From assembly GCA_002316595.1 (NCBI GenBank), contig DCDV01000027.1, positions 20,141 to 27,467 of the forward strand: a stretch of 7,327 nucleotides of DNA, given 5' to 3'. Origin of the DNA: Mageeibacillus sp. UBA1046. Its GTDB lineage: Bacteria > Bacillota > Clostridia > Saccharofermentanales > DTU023. The position numbers were made by a program, and so were the translations under genes. Below are positions 5,855-7,327 of the stretch, in pieces. Under the pieces are notes generated by a model. The model did no database searches and was not told where the DNA came from. It worked only from the letters and a program-made list of their open reading frames with translations. How positions within the stretch are numbered: position 1 is the first letter of the stretch; the number at the start of each line of letters is the position of its first letter.

Positions 5855-7135
5855 ATGGGCAGACAGGAAACAGTTGCCATGATTCTGGCCGGCGGCCAGG
5901 GGACACGTTTAGGAGTTCTGACTGAACATGTGGCAAAACCGGCGGTGCCTTTCGGCGGGAGATATAGGATTATCGACTTTCCTTTAAGTAATTGCACTAA
6001 CTCGGGAATTGAAACGGTTGGCGTGCTGACTCAATATGAGCCGCTGGAACTGAATAGATATATCGGCAACGGTCATTCCTGGGATCTGGATCGCAACAAC
6101 GGCGGTACCTATATCCTGCCTCCTTATCAGAGCATAACCGGCAGCGATTGGTATAAAGGCACAGCTAATGCGATTTACCAGAATATTTCCTTTATTGACC
6201 GCTTTAATCCTGATTTTGTACTCATCTTGTCAGGCGATCATGTCTATAAGATGGACTATAGCAAGATGATCCGTCAGCATCAGGAAACAAACGCTGATGC
6301 AACGATAGCAGTCATTGAAGTTCCCTGGGAAGAGACACATCGCTTCGGGATTATGAATACAGATGAAGAAGCTAATATAATTGAATTTGATGAGAAACCT
6401 GAGCATGCTAAGAATAATCTTGCTTCCATGGGTACTTATTGTTTCTCCTGGCCGGTTCTGAAGAATTATCTGATTCTCGATGAACATGACAAGGAGTCGG
6501 AGAACGACTTCGGCAAGAACATCATCTCGGCGATGCTGGCTGACAAGCAGAGCCTGAAAGCATATACTTTCAACGGTTACTGGAAAGATGTCGGTACCAT
6601 CTACTCGCTCTGGGAATCCAATATGGATTTGCTTGACAGGCCCGAAGATATAAACTTGCATGATGACAGCTGGCGTATATACAGCCGCAATCCCATCCGC
6701 CCCTCTCACTATATTGGACCTGATGCAGTTATGGACAGAGTATCCGTGACGGATGGAGCTGTAATCTATGGCAGCGCAATCCATTCCATGCTTTCAGACA
6801 GTGTCTTCATTGAAGAAGGTGCGACAGTAAAGGATTCTTTCCTGATGCCGGGAGTAGTGGTAAAGAAGGGCAGTAATCTCAACCGCTGCATCGTTGGGAT
6901 GAACACTGTCATCGGAGAGAATGTTCAAGTCGGACCGGAAGTGGAGGGCGGAATTGATTTCTATCATGATGAAAGGGTCTGCACAGAAGGAATTACCGTC
7001 TTCGAACAGAACCTGATTATCAATGATGACATTAAATTTGCTGCTAACTCCATGGTATACGCGCCAACCGCTGATGACGGATTTAACGAGATTGTTATCG
7101 GGCTGTCTGAACTGGAATTGATGACGGAGGTATGA
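5855..7135 (+). CDS. glgC: Glucose-1-phosphate adenylyltransferase, catalytic subunit GlgC
   Basis: 426 residues, a normal length. It makes ADP-glucose and pyrophosphate from ATP and glucose-1-phosphate, the committed step of bacterial glycogen synthesis. The N-terminal nucleotidyltransferase domain shows the glycine-rich loop GGQGTRL (13-19), KPAVPFGGRYRIIDFPLSN (28-46), YKGTANAIYQN, the metal-binding SGDHVYKMDY (D128), FDEKP (178-182; K181 matches the glucose-1-phosphate-binding lysine of E. coli GlgC), ENDFGKNII and WKDVGTI (243-249). The C-terminal part (about 280-426) has the hexapeptide-like pattern of a left-handed beta helix ('AVIYGSAIHSM', 'FIEEGATVKDSFLMPGVVVKKGSNL'). ATG 5855 follows GGAGGA (5845-5850) at a good spacing and lies 36 bp after glgB, so the two are co-transcribed. 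All active-site motifs expected of the catalytic partner are present. The glgD start lies just after its stop. Confidence 0.96.
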   Translation: MGRQETVAMILAGGQGTRLGVLTEHVAKPAVPFGGRYRIIDFPLSNCTNSGIETVGVLTQYEPLELNRYIGNGHSWDLDRNNGGTYILPPYQSITGSDWYKGTANAIYQNISFIDRFNPDFVLILSGDHVYKMDYSKMIRQHQETNADATIAVIEVPWEETHRFGIMNTDEEANIIEFDEKPEHAKNNLASMGTYCFSWPVLKNYLILDEHDKESENDFGKNIISAMLADKQSLKAYTFNGYWKDVGTIYSLWESNMDLLDRPEDINLHDDSWRIYSRNPIRPSHYIGPDAVMDRVSVTDGAVIYGSAIHSMLSDSVFIEEGATVKDSFLMPGVVVKKGSNLNRCIVGMNTVIGENVQVGPEVEGGIDFYHDERVCTEGITVFEQNLIINDDIKFAANSMVYAPTADDGFNEIVIGLSELELMTEV

Positions 7136-7136
7136 A

Positions 7137-7327
7137 ATGGTTATCGACGCAATGGGATTAATTTTGGCTGACCACGATCATGTTACTTTAAGTAATCTTA
7201 CGCAGCCGCGAGCGTTAGCCGCCGTGCCTTTTGCCGGCCGCTACCGTATTATTGATTTTATTCTCTCCAATATGGTCAATTCAGGGATAAAATTTGTCGG
7301 AGTACTGGCAGAGTCGAAATACAGGTC
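7137..7327 (+). CDS. glgD: ADP-glucose pyrophosphorylase regulatory subunit GlgD, 5' part
   Basis: The first 63 codons of a gene that runs off the right edge. The protein starts MVIDAMGLILADHDHVTLSN and continues through 'RALAAVPFAGRYRIIDFILSNMVNSGI', which is the typical GlgD N-terminus and is clearly related to GlgC. Where GlgC has the GGQGTRL loop, this protein has ADHDHVTL, so the nucleotide-binding Gly and Arg are missing. This is the known hallmark of GlgD, a largely non-catalytic partner that activates GlgC in Firmicutes. ATG 7137 follows GGAGG (7126-7130) at 6 nt, with the Shine-Dalgarno lying inside the end of glgC and only 1 bp between the genes, so translation is probably coupled. 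An ATG at 7132 opens only a 9-codon frame and is not the start. Confidence 0.92.
   Translation, partial: MVIDAMGLILADHDHVTLSNLTQPRALAAVPFAGRYRIIDFILSNMVNSGIKFVGVLAESKYR

Noticed and set aside
6230..6784. 184-residue minus-strand frame opposite glgC
   Set aside because: Long only because of the codon bias of glgC; no recognisable domain, and the sense strand has intact active-site motifs.
7132..7161. ATG at 7132 as the glgD start, overlapping glgC
   Set aside because: That frame stops after nine codons; ATG 7137 gives the recognisable GlgD N-terminus and better spacing from GGAGG.

Overview
The window carries six genes or gene fragments, all on the + strand, plus one structured non-coding leader. 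The layout points to a Firmicutes genome, most likely a clostridial-type bacterium. The evidence is a DnaE-type polymerase tail, PgsA and a MutS2 with a C-terminal Smr region lying together, followed by a glgB-glgC-glgD cluster. GlgD, the non-catalytic partner of GlgC, is typical of Firmicutes. Base composition looks moderate (roughly half GC by eye). I cannot name a genus.

Region 1 (2-400) is the 3' end of a gene whose start lies outside the window. Its last 75 or so residues look like the C-terminal domain of DNA polymerase III alpha (DnaE), preceded by an Ala/Gly/Pro-rich repetitive linker. Region 2 (401-1109) has a short spacer holding a possible 24-codon leader ORF that overlaps the start of pgsA, then pgsA (phosphatidylglycerophosphate synthase). 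Region 3 (1139-3538) is mutS2, 29 bp after pgsA. It is full length, with intact ATPase motifs, but the conserved nuclease-site LDLR motif of the Smr domain is replaced.

Region 4 (3539-3826) is a 288-bp gap. It contains a good sigma-A promoter (TTGATA-N18-TATAAT). The predicted transcription start coincides with the first unit of a degenerate tandem repeat that fills the rest of the gap up to the glgB ribosome-binding site. Two 49-bp units are followed by shortened units of 24 and 15 bp and a final partial unit. The two long units each contain a GGA-rich hairpin. This is the most unusual non-coding structure in the window.

Region 5 (3827-7327) is the glycogen operon: glgB (branching enzyme), glgC (ADP-glucose pyrophosphorylase catalytic subunit) and the first 63 codons of glgD (regulatory partner). 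GlgC/GlgD make ADP-glucose and GlgB introduces alpha-1,6 branches. Glycogen synthase (glgA) would be expected downstream or elsewhere.

No RNA genes, CRISPR arrays, insertion sequences or phage genes were seen. No wholly new system is evident. The best leads are the glgB leader repeat array, the altered Smr site in MutS2, the repetitive linker in the polymerase, and the leader ORF overlapping pgsA.
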